DNA from: Gryllotalpicola protaetiae
Lineage (GTDB): Bacteria > Actinomycetota > Actinomycetes > Actinomycetales > Microbacteriaceae
Assembly (NCBI RefSeq): GCF_003627055.1
Contig: NZ_CP032624.1
Location: forward strand, 2,480,001-2,544,000
Direction of reading: 5' to 3'
DNA: 64,000 nucleotides
The stretch's first letter is position 1; each line of letters starts with the position of its first letter. Positions 53,610 to 64,000 of the stretch are shown here, piece by piece. Position numbers and translations under genes: made by a program. A model generated the notes under the pieces. The model was not told where the DNA came from. It was given only the letters and a program-made list of their open reading frames with translations, and did not search any database.

Positions 53610-55405
53610 CAGTACTTCCTCTCCATCGGCGGGTACAGCAGCTCGCCGTCCGCGCCCTTCACGAACACCACAGGCTTGTAGTCGAGCTTGATGTGGTCCT
53701 CCGGGTCGGGCGAGGTGGCGTCGCCCGTCAGGTAGGCCATCGTGTGCTTCATCCAGTTCTCGTCGTCGCGCTTCTGGAAGTCCTCGCGCATGTGGCCGCC
53801 ACGGGATTCCTCGCGGTTCATGGCCGAGTACACGACCACCTCGGCGAGGTCGAGCAGGAAGCCGAGCTCGATCGCCTCGAGCAGGTCGGTGTTGAAGCGG
53901 GCGCCGCGGTCGTGGATGCCGATGTTCTTGTAGCGCTGACGCAGGTCGTGGATGATGTGCAGCATCTCGCGCAGCGAGTCCGCCGTGCGGTAGACCTGCG
54001 CCTTGTCATCCATGTTCTCTTGCAGGGTCTTGCGCAGCACGGCGATGTTCTCTGACCCGCTCGCGCCCTTCACCTGCTCGACAAGCGCCTGCACGCTCGC
54101 CGCCGGGTCCTCGGGCAGCGGCGCGAACTCGACGCCGCCGAGGACGTAGGCGACCGCGTTCTGGCCGGCGCGCTTGCCGAACACGTTGATGTCGAGCAGC
54201 GAGTTCGTGCCGAGGCGGTTCGAGCCGTGCACCGACACGCAGGCGCATTCGCCCGCGGCGTACAGCCCGGGCACGGGCGTCGCGTTGTCGAGGAGCACCT
54301 CTGCGTCGTTGTTGGTGGGGATGCCGCCCATCGCGTAGTGCGCGGTCGGCATCACGGGCACCGGCTCGACGACGGGATCGATGCCGAGGTAGAGGCGCGC
54401 GAACTCGGTGATGTCCGGCAGCTTGGTCTCGAGGATCTCGGCGCCCAGGTGCGTGCAGTCGAGCAGCACGTAGTCCTTGTTGGGGCCGGCGCCGCGGCCC
54501 TCGCGCACCTCCTGCACCATGCAGCGGGCGACGATGTCGCGGGGCGCCAGGTCCTTGATGGTCGGCGCGTAGCGCTCCATAAAACGCTCGCCCGATGCGT
54601 TGCGCAGGATCGCGCCCTCACCGCGCGCGCCCTCGGTGAGCAGGATGCCGAGACCGGCGAGGCCGGTCGGGTGGAACTGGAAGAACTCCATGTCCTCGAG
54701 CGGCAGCCCGCGGCGCCAGATCATGCCGACGCCGTCACCGGTGAGGGTGTGCGCGTTCGACGTGGTCTTGAACATCTTGCCGAAGCCGCCGGTCGCGAAG
54801 ATCACGGCCTTCGCCTGGAAGACGTGCAGCTCGCCGGTGGCGAGCTCGTAGGCGACGACGCCCGAGACCTTGCCCTCGGTGTAGAGCAGGTCGAGCGCGT
54901 AGTACTCGTTGAAGAAGTTGACCCCGTACTTGACGCAGTTCTGGAACAGCGTCTGCAGGATCATGTGGCCCGTGCGGTCGGCCGCGTAGCAGGCGCGGCG
55001 CACCGGAGCCTTGCCGTGGTCGCGGGTGTGGCCGCCGAAGCGGCGCTGGTCGATCTTGCCCTCGGGCGTGCGGTTGAACGGCAGGCCCATGTTCTCGAGG
55101 TCGATGACGGCGTCGATCGCCTCTTTGGCGAGGATCTGCGCGGCATCCTGGTCGACCAGGTAGTCGCCGCCCTTGATCGTGTCGTACGTGTGCCACTCGG
55201 CGTTGTCCTCTTCGACGTTCGCGAGCGCCGCAGCCATGCCGCCCTGCGCCGCGCCCGTGTGCGAGCGCGTCGGGTACAGCTTGGTGATCACTCCAACGCT
55301 CACCGAGGTGCCCTGAGACGCCTCGGCCGCGGCGATCGCCGCGCGCATGCCTGCGCCGCCGGCGCCGATGATCACGATGTCGAACTGGTGGTGGTGGACG
55401 GTCAC
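53609..55405 (-). CDS. sdhA: succinate dehydrogenase flavoprotein subunit
   Basis: A protein of 598 residues. FAD site [17 protein letters not shown], the flavinylated His in [15 protein letters not shown], and active-site segments [13 protein letters not shown] and [13 protein letters not shown] are present. It oxidises succinate to fumarate in the TCA cycle and respiratory chain. Confidence 0.97.
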   Translation of the reverse strand: MTVHHHQFDIVIIGAGGAGMRAAIAAAEASQGTSVSVGVITKLYPTRSHTGAAQGGMAAALANVEEDNAEWHTYDTIKGGDYLVDQDAAQILAKEAIDAVIDLENMGLPFNRTPEGKIDQRRFGGHTRDHGKAPVRRACYAADRTGHMILQTLFQNCVKYGVNFFNEYYALDLLYTEGKVSGVVAYELATGELHVFQAKAVIFATGGFGKMFKTTSNAHTLTGDGVGMIWRRGLPLEDMEFFQFHPTGLAGLGILLTEGARGEGAILRNASGERFMERYAPTIKDLAPRDIVARCMVQEVREGRGAGPNKDYVLLDCTHLGAEILETKLPDITEFARLYLGIDPVVEPVPVMPTAHYAMGGIPTNNDAEVLLDNATPVPGLYAAGECACVSVHGSNRLGTNSLLDINVFGKRAGQNAVAYVLGGVEFAPLPEDPAASVQALVEQVKGASGSENIAVLRKTLQENMDDKAQVYRTADSLREMLHIIHDLRQRYKNIGIHDRGARFNTDLLEAIELGFLLDLAEVVVYSAMNREESRGGHMREDFQKRDDENWMKHTMAYLTGDATSPDPEDHIKLDYKPVVFVKGADGELLYPPMERKY

Positions 55406-55445
55406 GTTCTCGTTCTCTGTTCGGACTCTGCTGGACGAACCGCTG

Positions 55446-55877
55446 CTATTTGCAGAAGCTCAGGCTCGGGTCGGTCGGGCACGGGTCGAAGGCCGTGACC
55501 GTGTAGGTGCCGAGGATGATCAGGATGACGACTGCGAGCAGGATGCCCCACTTGAGCACCCGGTTGATCGTGACGTTGTGCGCGTAGTCGTTCACGAGCG
55601 TGCGCATGCCGTTGCCGCCATGGATGAGCGCGAGCCACAGCATCAGCCCGTCCCACACGCGCCAGAACGGGTTCGCCCACTTGCCGGCGACGAACGCCCA
55701 GTCGACGGCGGCGATGCCCTGGCCTGCGACGAGGTTCACGAAGAGGTGGCCGAAGATCAGGATCACGAGCACGACGCCCGAGACCCGCATGTAGATCCAG
55801 CCCCACTTCTCCCAGTTGGTGCGGCGCTTCTTCCGCGCGGATGCCGGGGTGCGCGGGCTCTCGATGGTGGTCGTCAT
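55446..55877 (-). CDS. sdhD: succinate dehydrogenase membrane anchor subunit D
   Basis: A protein of 143 residues with three membrane helices. [20 protein letters not shown] contains a His likely to ligate haem b. It lies between sdhC (2-nt gap) and sdhA (about 40-nt gap). Confidence 0.9.
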   Translation of the reverse strand: MTTTIESPRTPASARKKRRTNWEKWGWIYMRVSGVVLVILIFGHLFVNLVAGQGIAAVDWAFVAGKWANPFWRVWDGLMLWLALIHGGNGMRTLVNDYAHNVTINRVLKWGILLAVVILIILGTYTVTAFDPCPTDPSLSFCK

Positions 55878-55879
55878 GG

Positions 55880-56296
55880 CTAGTGCACCTCCTGGCTCAT
55901 GTGGTAGATCTGCGTCGGCACGAAGCCGGCGACGAGGATCGCCCAGATGATCACGACGACCCAGAACAGCAGGCGCTGGTTGCGGGCGGCCCAGCGGGAC
56001 AGGTCGACGGCGATGATGCGCAGGCCGTTGATCGCGTGGAAGCAGATCGCCGCGACGAGGCCCATCTCGCCGATGCCGAGAAGCGTGTTCTTGTAGGTGC
56101 CGATGACGGCGTTATATGCCTCTGGCGAGATGTTCAGCACGACCGAGTCGAGCACGTGAACGAGCAGGAAGAAGAAGATCGCGACGCCGGTGATGCGGTG
56201 CAGCACCCAGGACCACATGCCTTCGCGGCCCCGATAGAGGGTCCCGCCGGGCCGGGACGGCCTCGGCTTCGGGACATCGATCGTCTGGCTTGACAC
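55880..56296 (-). CDS. sdhC: succinate dehydrogenase cytochrome b subunit C
   Basis: A protein of 138 residues with three membrane helices. WSWVLHRITGVAIFFFLLVH is the SdhC signature with the haem/quinone-site His and Arg. GTG 56296 follows AGGGAGGG; an upstream in-frame start has no support. It is the first gene of the operon. TAGACT (minus strand, 56361-56356) is a candidate -10. Confidence 0.9.
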   Translation of the reverse strand: MSSQTIDVPKPRPSRPGGTLYRGREGMWSWVLHRITGVAIFFFLLVHVLDSVVLNISPEAYNAVIGTYKNTLLGIGEMGLVAAICFHAINGLRIIAVDLSRWAARNQRLLFWVVVIIWAILVAGFVPTQIYHMSQEVH

Positions 56297-56431
56297 GAAC
56301 AACCCTCCCTGGCTGTGCGAGCGGATGCTGCGATGCATCCGTCTTCTGCTCGTTCAGTCTAGGTGCGCGCCCAGGCGGCCGGCAGTAAGGCCACCCTAAT
56401 TTATCTCGACGTCAAGACAAATCGGGGGCGA

Positions 56432-57568
56432 TCAGAGCCAGTTGCGGCGCCGGAACCAGAAGTACAGCCCGAAGCCGAGCACGAACATCAGCAGCACCGC
56501 GAACGGGTAGCCGAGCGTCCAATGCAACTCGGGCATGTCGTTGAAGTTCATGCCGTAGATGCTCGCGATCAGGGTGGGAGCGAACAGGATCGCCGCCCAC
56601 GCGGAGATCCTCTTCGTGTCCTCGCCCTGCTGGTGGCTGAGCTCCGAGAGCGCCTGCATGCGGGCGTTCTGCCGCTCGCTGACCAGGGTCGCGTTGACCG
56701 TCAGGATGTCGCGCAGCATCGACCGGAAACCGTCGACCCGCTCGCTGACGACCGTGAGGTGGTCGGCTACGTCGCGCAGGTTGCGCTGCAGCTCCTCGTT
56801 GACGTGGTACTTCTCCGCCCCTGCCTGCAGGCTGTCGACGACCGTCGCGAGCGGGTGGATCGCCCGCTGGAAGTCGATGACCTCGCTCGAGAGCTCGTAG
56901 ATGCGCCGCGACACCTGGGCGTCGAGGTTCTCGAACACCTGCGTCTCGATCTCGTCGATGTCGTTGGCGAGGCCCGCGACGACCGGGGCGTACTCGTCGA
57001 CGACCGTGTCGATGATGGCGAACAGCACCGCCTGGGTTCCCATCGCGAGCAGCTCGGGGTCCGCCTCCATGCGGCGGCGGACATGCGAGAGGTCGGGCGA
57101 CTCGCTGTGCCGCACCGTGATCACGAAGTTCGGTCCGACGAAGACGTGCAGTTCGCCGAATGCGACCTCTTCCGGAACGTCGAGGTAGTCGGCTGCGCGC
57201 AGCACGACGAACAGGGTGTCGTCGTACCGCTCGAGCTTCGGACGCTGGTGCGCCGCGATCGCGTCTTCCACCGCGAGCTCGTGCAGGTCGAACTCCTCGG
57301 CTAGCGAGTGGATCTCGGCCTGCGACGGGCGGTAGAGCCCGATCCACGCCATGCCGCCTGGGGTGTCGTGCAGCGCACGGAAAGTGTCGGCGAGCGACGT
57401 GGGGGAGGCGACGCGGATGCCGTCGAGGTAGATCGCCGAGTCGACGATGGTGCGCCGGCCGGGTCTCGTCGGGGTGGGCGCCGTGCTCGGCGCCGAGGGA
57501 CTCGATGCAGCGTTCCGACGGTTCACGAACGGCATCGGCGGCAGGACACGGAGTCTGCGCTGGGCCAT
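56432..57568 (-). CDS. corA: CorA-family Mg2+/Co2+ transporter
   Basis: A protein of 378 residues. A long helical cytoplasmic domain is followed by two C-terminal membrane helices and the selectivity motif YGMNF at the mouth of the pore, and it ends in basic residues. ATG 57568 follows GGGGAGG; a much longer upstream frame runs through a repeat region and is rejected. It probably works as a homopentamer. Confidence 0.92.
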   Translation of the reverse strand: MAQRRLRVLPPMPFVNRRNAASSPSAPSTAPTPTRPGRRTIVDSAIYLDGIRVASPTSLADTFRALHDTPGGMAWIGLYRPSQAEIHSLAEEFDLHELAVEDAIAAHQRPKLERYDDTLFVVLRAADYLDVPEEVAFGELHVFVGPNFVITVRHSESPDLSHVRRRMEADPELLAMGTQAVLFAIIDTVVDEYAPVVAGLANDIDEIETQVFENLDAQVSRRIYELSSEVIDFQRAIHPLATVVDSLQAGAEKYHVNEELQRNLRDVADHLTVVSERVDGFRSMLRDILTVNATLVSERQNARMQALSELSHQQGEDTKRISAWAAILFAPTLIASIYGMNFNDMPELHWTLGYPFAVLLMFVLGFGLYFWFRRRNWL

Positions 57569-57646
57569 GACTGACACCTCCCCGGCTGACGAGGGCACGC
57601 CTGGCGCGTGCCAACCCTTGAGGGTACCCCCGGCGCTTATGTAGGC

Positions 57647-57718
57647 GTGTGCGCGGGTGAAACGACACGTTTGCGCGAGAAAGCTCACCCGCGCACACGC
57701 GATTTCACCCGCGCACAC
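57647..57718. repeat. three-copy TCACCCGCGCACAC repeat
   Basis: The 14-mer TCACCCGCGCACAC occurs directly at 57685-57698 and 57705-57718 and inverted at 57647-57660. The inverted copy can pair with either direct copy. It lies immediately beyond the mannosyltransferase stop and resembles the element at 38363-38429. Confidence 0.7.
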
Positions 57719-57719
57719 G

Positions 57720-58859
57720 TCACGCGGAGACGCGCGCGCGGTGCGCGGCGCGGACTTCGGCGATCGAGGCCTCGTAGTGCGCGAACAGCTCCTCGCAGAT
57801 CGCCGCCCACGAGCGATCGAGCACGGCACGCCGACCGGCCTCGCCCATGCGCAGCCGCAGGCTGCCGTCGCCGACGAGCGCCCGCACCTGATTCCGCAGC
57901 TCGTAGTCATCGCGGAAGAGGTACCCGTCGGCGCCGTACTCGACGAGGTCGAGCGGCCCACCTGCCGCGGGCGCGACGACGGGCAGGCCAGAGGCGTGCG
58001 CCTCCTGCACGGTCTGCCCGAACGTCTCCTCTTCGCCGGTGTGCACGAACACGTCGAGCGCTGAGTACGCGGCGGCGAGCTCGTCGCCGGAGAGGCGGCC
58101 GAGGTAGGTGACGGAAAGCGGGCGCAGCGACCTCTGGACGCTCGGCATCGCGGGTCCATCGCCTACGATCGCGAGGCGCATGCCGGGGATGCCGCGCAGG
58201 CACCGCAGTCGCTCGACCTGCTTCTCCGGAGCGATGCGCCCGACGTAGCCGACGACGACCTCGCCGTTCGGCGAGAGGAAGTCGCGGTAGCGCCTGGCGA
58301 GCGGCGAGACGCGGTTGTTGGGGTGGTAGCGCTCGAGATCGACGCCGCGGCCCCAGCGGGCGAGGCGCTCGACGCCCGCGGCCTCGAGGTCCGCCAGAGA
58401 TGAGGTCGAGGGCGCCAGGGTGAGCGTCGCCCCGTCGTGCACCCACTTGATGAGGCGCCAGGCGGCACCCTGGGCGAGACCCATGCGATTGCGGCGCGCA
58501 TAGCCCGCCACATCCGTCTGATAGACGGCGACGGATGCCACGCCGAGCCGGTTCGCCGCCGCGATCGCCTGTGCGCCGAGCAGGAACGGGCTGGCGGCGT
58601 GCACGACGTCCGGGCGGAAGTCGGCCAGCATCCGCGCGACCTGCGGGTTGGGCAGCCCGACCGGGAACTGGCGATAGGCCATAGCCGGCACCGTGTGCAC
58701 CGGGAAGCCCGCGTAGTGGCTCGGCACCTTCGGTGCTGCCGGGCTGATCACCATCGCCTCATGCCCCGCAGCCGCGAGCTGATCGAGGACCCGGCACACG
58801 CTGGTGGTGACGCCGTTGACCGTGGGAAGAAAGCTCTCGCTGACCACAGCTACCCGCAT
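57720..58859 (-). CDS. GT4-family (probably GDP-mannose-dependent) mannosyltransferase
   Basis: A protein of 379 residues with a GT-B fold. The N-terminal SESFLPTVNGVTTSV and the C-terminal GEEETFGQTVQEAHASGLPVVAP with VGDGPAM are those of the actinobacterial MgtA/PimB-type alpha-mannosyltransferases, which act on lipid-linked acceptors. Its divergent neighbour manC makes GDP-mannose, supporting this donor. The acceptor is unknown. Confidence 0.82.
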   Translation of the reverse strand: MRVAVVSESFLPTVNGVTTSVCRVLDQLAAAGHEAMVISPAAPKVPSHYAGFPVHTVPAMAYRQFPVGLPNPQVARMLADFRPDVVHAASPFLLGAQAIAAANRLGVASVAVYQTDVAGYARRNRMGLAQGAAWRLIKWVHDGATLTLAPSTSSLADLEAAGVERLARWGRGVDLERYHPNNRVSPLARRYRDFLSPNGEVVVGYVGRIAPEKQVERLRCLRGIPGMRLAIVGDGPAMPSVQRSLRPLSVTYLGRLSGDELAAAYSALDVFVHTGEEETFGQTVQEAHASGLPVVAPAAGGPLDLVEYGADGYLFRDDYELRNQVRALVGDGSLRLRMGEAGRRAVLDRSWAAICEELFAHYEASIAEVRAAHRARVSA

Positions 58860-59036
58860 GCTCTCGATGTTGGGTTCTGGTCATGGCGCCTCGGTGAACC
58901 CGCTGTGAACCGGAAAAGCACACCGGTGTAACTCCCATATGTCGCGGCGGTCCCCGCCCGCCGCGAGTCGCTGCGCGACGCGGCGAGCAAGTAGCCGCGT
59001 CGCTACGGCCGGGTAATCGCGCACGTCGCGAGTCGA

Positions 59037-59042
59037 TAAGGT
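59037..59042 (+). promoter_or_regulatory. -10 box of leaderless manC
   Basis: TAAGGT lies 7 nt before the ATG at 59050. Confidence 0.5.
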
Positions 59043-59049
59043 TGCGGGC

Positions 59050-60174
59050 ATGGCCGGATCGAGCGACGCGCTGTCCCGTTTCCACGCTGTGATCCCAGCG
59101 GGCGGCGTGGGCTCTCGGCTGTGGCCGCTGTCACGGGCGATCGCCCCGAAGTTCCTCCACGACCTGAGCGGCAGCGGCAACAGCCTGCTGCGCGACACCT
59201 GGGACCGCCTCGCACCGCTGTCCGGCAAGGACCGCATCATGGTCGTCACCGGCCGCGCGCACCGTGCAGCGGTGGAGGAGCAGCTGCCCGATCTGCGCGA
59301 CGCGAACATCGTGCTCGAGGCCGACCCTCGCGACTCGACGGCGGCGATCTGCCTGGCCGCTGCGATCCTGCAGCGCCGTGAGCCGGACGTGATCATCGGC
59401 TCGTTCGCGGCGGACCACATCATCAGCCAGGTGCCGCTCTTCGACTCCGCCGTTCGCGAGGCCGTCGTAGCCGCGGACTCCGGGCGCATCGTCACGATCG
59501 GCATCCGCCCCACCGAGCCCGCGGTCGGCTTCGGCTACATCAAGCAGGGGGCGCCGCTCGGGGCAGAGGGGGCGCCGAACGCGCGCATGGTCGAGGCCTT
59601 CGTCGAGAAGCCCGACCTCGCCACGGCGCGTGGCTACCTGCGCGACGGCAGCTACCTCTGGAACGCGAGCATGTTCATCACGCGCGCCGACGTGCTGCTG
59701 AACGAGCTCGCCACGACCAAGCCCGTGCTGCACGAGCAACTGCTCGAGCTCGCCGCCGCGTGGGACGACCAGGCCACGCGCGGACCGGCCGTCGACCGGA
59801 TCTGGCCGAAGCTCGAGAAGGTCGCGATCGACTACTCGGTGGCCGAGCCGGCCGCCGCCGAGGGCAAGATGGCGGTCGTCCCCGGTCTGTTCCGCTGGGA
59901 CGACGTCGGTGACTTCGCCTCGCTCGCGAAGGTCAACTCGGGCGGCCGCAAAGCCGACCTCGCGATTCTCGGCGAGAACGCGCGAGTCCTGGCTGACGCC
60001 TCGAGCGGCATCGTGGTCAGCGGGTCGAAGCGCATCATCAGCCTCATCGGCGTCAAGGACATCGTCGTCGTCGACACCCCAGATGCCCTCCTCGTCACCA
60101 CCATCGAGAACGCCCAGCGGGTCAAGTCCGTCGTGGACGCGCTCAAGCTGCAGGGGTCGACGGACGTGCTGTGA
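59050..60174 (+). CDS. manC: mannose-1-phosphate guanylyltransferase
   Basis: Makes GDP-mannose from mannose-1-phosphate and GTP. The protein has 374 residues. IPAGGVGSRLWPLSRAIAPKF is the nucleotide-binding signature; FVEKPDLATA and WDDVGDFASL are also conserved. It has no fused phosphomannose isomerase domain. It is divergent from the mannosyltransferase. Confidence 0.93.
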   Translation: MAGSSDALSRFHAVIPAGGVGSRLWPLSRAIAPKFLHDLSGSGNSLLRDTWDRLAPLSGKDRIMVVTGRAHRAAVEEQLPDLRDANIVLEADPRDSTAAICLAAAILQRREPDVIIGSFAADHIISQVPLFDSAVREAVVAADSGRIVTIGIRPTEPAVGFGYIKQGAPLGAEGAPNARMVEAFVEKPDLATARGYLRDGSYLWNASMFITRADVLLNELATTKPVLHEQLLELAAAWDDQATRGPAVDRIWPKLEKVAIDYSVAEPAAAEGKMAVVPGLFRWDDVGDFASLAKVNSGGRKADLAILGENARVLADASSGIVVSGSKRIISLIGVKDIVVVDTPDALLVTTIENAQRVKSVVDALKLQGSTDVL

Positions 60175-60250
60175 CAGGCATCCGCGCGCTGGCGTGTAAC
60201 GGCCCCATTAAGAAGTGCGGTCGCGGTGCGTCGCGCGCCCGCGCGTTGGG

Positions 60251-60256
60251 TAGCGT
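60251..60256 (+). promoter_or_regulatory. candidate -10 box for bmp
   Basis: TAGCGT lies about 60 nt before the GTG. Unlike its neighbours, this gene has a leader and a strong ribosome-binding site (GGAGGGG). Confidence 0.45.
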
Positions 60257-60316
60257 CGTCCTGGTGTCCGCGCGCGCACATGCGCGGCACCCTGCAATAC
60301 CTGTGGAGGGGTAAAA

Positions 60317-61405
60317 GTGAAAATCACAGCACGAAAGGTGATCGTCTCTGCGATCGCCGTGGCGGGCGGCGTCGCGCTGCTCGCCGGATGCGCTCAGGCG
60401 CCGTCCACCTCGAGCGGCGGTTCGACCACCGCCAAGAAGAGCGACTTCCTGCCTTGCATGATCTCGGACTCGGGCGGCTTCGACGACCACTCGTTCAACG
60501 AGCTCGGCTACAACGGCCTTCAGGACGCGTCCAAGGCACTTGGCGTCAAGCCGAAGACGGCCGAGTCGAAGACCGACGCCGACTACGCGCCGAACATCTC
60601 GAGCATGGTGTCGCAGAACTGCAACCTGATCATCACGGTCGGCTTCAACCTCGCCGACGCGACGAAGGCGGCTGCGGCGCAGAACCCCGACACCAACTTC
60701 GCGATCATCGACGACAACTCGATCACCGCCGACAACGTGCAGCCGATCATCTTCGACACCGCACAGGCGGCGTTCCTCGGCGGCTACGCGGCGGCGAGCT
60801 TCTCGAAGTCCGGCGTCGTCGGCACCTTCGGCGGCATGCAGATCCCGACCGTGACCATCTTCATGGACGGCTTTGCCGACGGCGTCGCGTACTTCAACAA
60901 GCAGAAGAACAAGGACGTCAAGGTCGTCGGCTGGAACGTCGACAGCCAGAAGGGCTCGTTCACGGGCGGCTTCGACGCCAACGACACCGCGCAGAACACG
61001 GCCCAGGGCATCATCGACCAGGGCGCCGACGTGATCATGCCGGTCGGCGGCCCGATCTACCAGTCGGCCGCGACCGCCATCAAGAACTCGGGCAAGTCGA
61101 TCGCGCTGATCGGCGTCGACGCTGATGTCTACAACACCGACCCGTCGGTGCGCAGCATCCTGCTCACCTCGGTCATGAAGGGCATCCAGCCCTCCGTCGA
61201 GAACGTCGTCAAGAGCGCCGCAGCCGGCAAGTTCAGCAACACCCCGTACGTCGGAACGCTGAAGAACGACGGCGTGGGCCTCGCCCCGTTCCACGACTTC
61301 GAGTCCAAGGTGGACCCGGGTCTGCAGGGTGAGATCGACAAGATCAAGGCGGGAATCATCGACGGGTCGATCACGGTCAACTCGCCCGCATCCCCCAAGT
61401 CCTGA
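60317..61405 (+). CDS. BmpA/PnrA-type nucleoside-binding lipoprotein
   Basis: A protein of 362 residues. The lipobox is LLAGC (Cys25). The ligand-binding region begins CMISDSGGFDDHSFNELGY, typical of the Bmp/PnrA family, which binds purine nucleosides or related ligands for ABC import. GTG 60317 follows GGAGGGG with 6-8 nt spacing. A strong terminator follows before the ATPase gene. Confidence 0.9.
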   Translation: MKITARKVIVSAIAVAGGVALLAGCAQAPSTSSGGSTTAKKSDFLPCMISDSGGFDDHSFNELGYNGLQDASKALGVKPKTAESKTDADYAPNISSMVSQNCNLIITVGFNLADATKAAAAQNPDTNFAIIDDNSITADNVQPIIFDTAQAAFLGGYAAASFSKSGVVGTFGGMQIPTVTIFMDGFADGVAYFNKQKNKDVKVVGWNVDSQKGSFTGGFDANDTAQNTAQGIIDQGADVIMPVGGPIYQSAATAIKNSGKSIALIGVDADVYNTDPSVRSILLTSVMKGIQPSVENVVKSAAAGKFSNTPYVGTLKNDGVGLAPFHDFESKVDPGLQGEIDKIKAGIIDGSITVNSPASPKS

Positions 61406-61422
61406 TCCAGTAGATCCTGAAG

Positions 61423-61460
61423 CGGTCGGCCGGGGACGATCTCCCCGGCCGACCGTTCTC
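61423..61460 (+). terminator. strong terminator between the Bmp lipoprotein and ATPase genes
   Basis: A perfect 14-bp stem, CGGTCGGCCGGGGA (61423-61436) with its complement (61442-61455) around a 5-nt loop, followed by TTCTCTATCT. Confidence 0.9.
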
Positions 61461-61488
61461 TATCTGTCGCCCGACCCGGGCGGAAAGG

Positions 61489-61494
61489 TAGCGT
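61489..61494 (+). promoter_or_regulatory. -10 box of leaderless ABC-ATPase gene
   Basis: TAGCGT lies 7 nt before the ATG at 61502 and after the terminator, so the ATPase and permease genes probably have their own promoter. Confidence 0.6.
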
Positions 61495-61501
61495 CTTCCC
61501 C

Positions 61502-64000
<2,499 letters not shown>

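Noticed and set aside
56381-56402. TTAGGGTGGCCTTA upstream of sdhC as a DtxR/IdeR iron box
   Set aside because: The half-sites are only 4 nt apart and one is imperfect; the DtxR box has a longer spacing, so the match is not credible.
57569-58159. Upstream extension of corA through the repeat region
   Set aside because: The added sequence crosses the TCACCCGCGCACAC repeats and the start of the glycosyltransferase antisense; ATG 57568 has a good ribosome-binding site.

Overview
The window is 64 kb of GC-rich DNA (about 69-70 % by eye) from an actinobacterium, most likely Microbacteriaceae (Leifsonia/Microbacterium-like). This placement is an inference from the gene neighbourhoods: a tad/Flp pilus cluster beside topA-tmk-holB, GTP-dependent PEP carboxykinase, class II fructose-1,6-bisphosphatase, sdhCDAB, an RFN-controlled ribDE-BA-H operon, and many start codons 6-7 nt downstream of a TAnnnT box, as expected for leaderless mRNAs.

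Layout. 0-6.4 kb: acs (acetyl-CoA synthetase), then a compact tad cluster (TadA ATPase, TadB/C-type membrane protein, DUF4244 Flp-like pilin, two TadE/G-like pseudopilins) with two small hypothetical genes on the other strand. 6.8-13.6 kb: topA, tmk, holB and a secreted lipoprotein hydrolase, overlapping or nearly so, then a TetR regulator behind overlapping palindromes. 13.7-15.95 kb: tRNA-Thr(CGU) followed by a small accessory patch holding an HTH protein/nucleotidyltransferase pair (type IV toxin-antitoxin-like, MenAT/AbiE class) and a decayed RelE/ParE toxin. 16-18.6 kb: hypothetical genes, an amidase-domain protein and a DUF1361 membrane protein. 18.6-24.6 kb: a gluconeogenesis/acetate block of pckG, a RamB-like regulator, glpX and gabD. 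Two copies of one palindrome (core AAGAATCCGGATTCTT) lie in the pckG/ramB and gabD/glpX gaps. 24.7-31.7 kb: Na+/H+ antiporter, a large secreted SdiA-regulated/lamin-tail protein, DacB and PncA. 31.8-40 kb: aldehyde dehydrogenase, NUDIX hydrolase, a three-gene DrrAB-type ABC exporter, a fused ABC exporter and an MHS-family MFS transporter. 40-49.7 kb: DUF2269 and PPOX-fold proteins, the riboflavin operon with FMN riboswitch, a small lipoprotein, HAD, GNAT, trpS, xthA and a YihY-type membrane protein. 49.8-56.3 kb: ptsI, a molybdopterin oxidoreductase/flavin reductase pair, and succinate dehydrogenase. 56.4-64 kb: corA, a GDP-mannose-type mannosyltransferase divergent from manC, and a BmpA-type nucleoside ABC importer (lipoprotein, ATPase, truncated permease).

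Genes that probably work together: acs, pckG, glpX, ramB, gabD and sdh form an acetate/TCA/gluconeogenesis theme, with the RamB-like protein as the probable local regulator. manC would supply GDP-mannose to the neighbouring glycosyltransferase. The rib genes form a complete FMN-sensing operon. The Bmp lipoprotein is separated from its ATPase by a strong hairpin terminator, which predicts unequal stoichiometry.

The most interesting signals are the shared gluconeogenic palindrome, the tRNA-adjacent HTH/nucleotidyltransferase pair with its dead RelE neighbour, the over-represented octamer GGCATCCG/CGGATGCC (also found as inverted pairs in hairpins), and two families of palindromic repeats, one of which has entered the tadB coding sequence. 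No CRISPR array, rRNA, intact transposase or integrase was seen.
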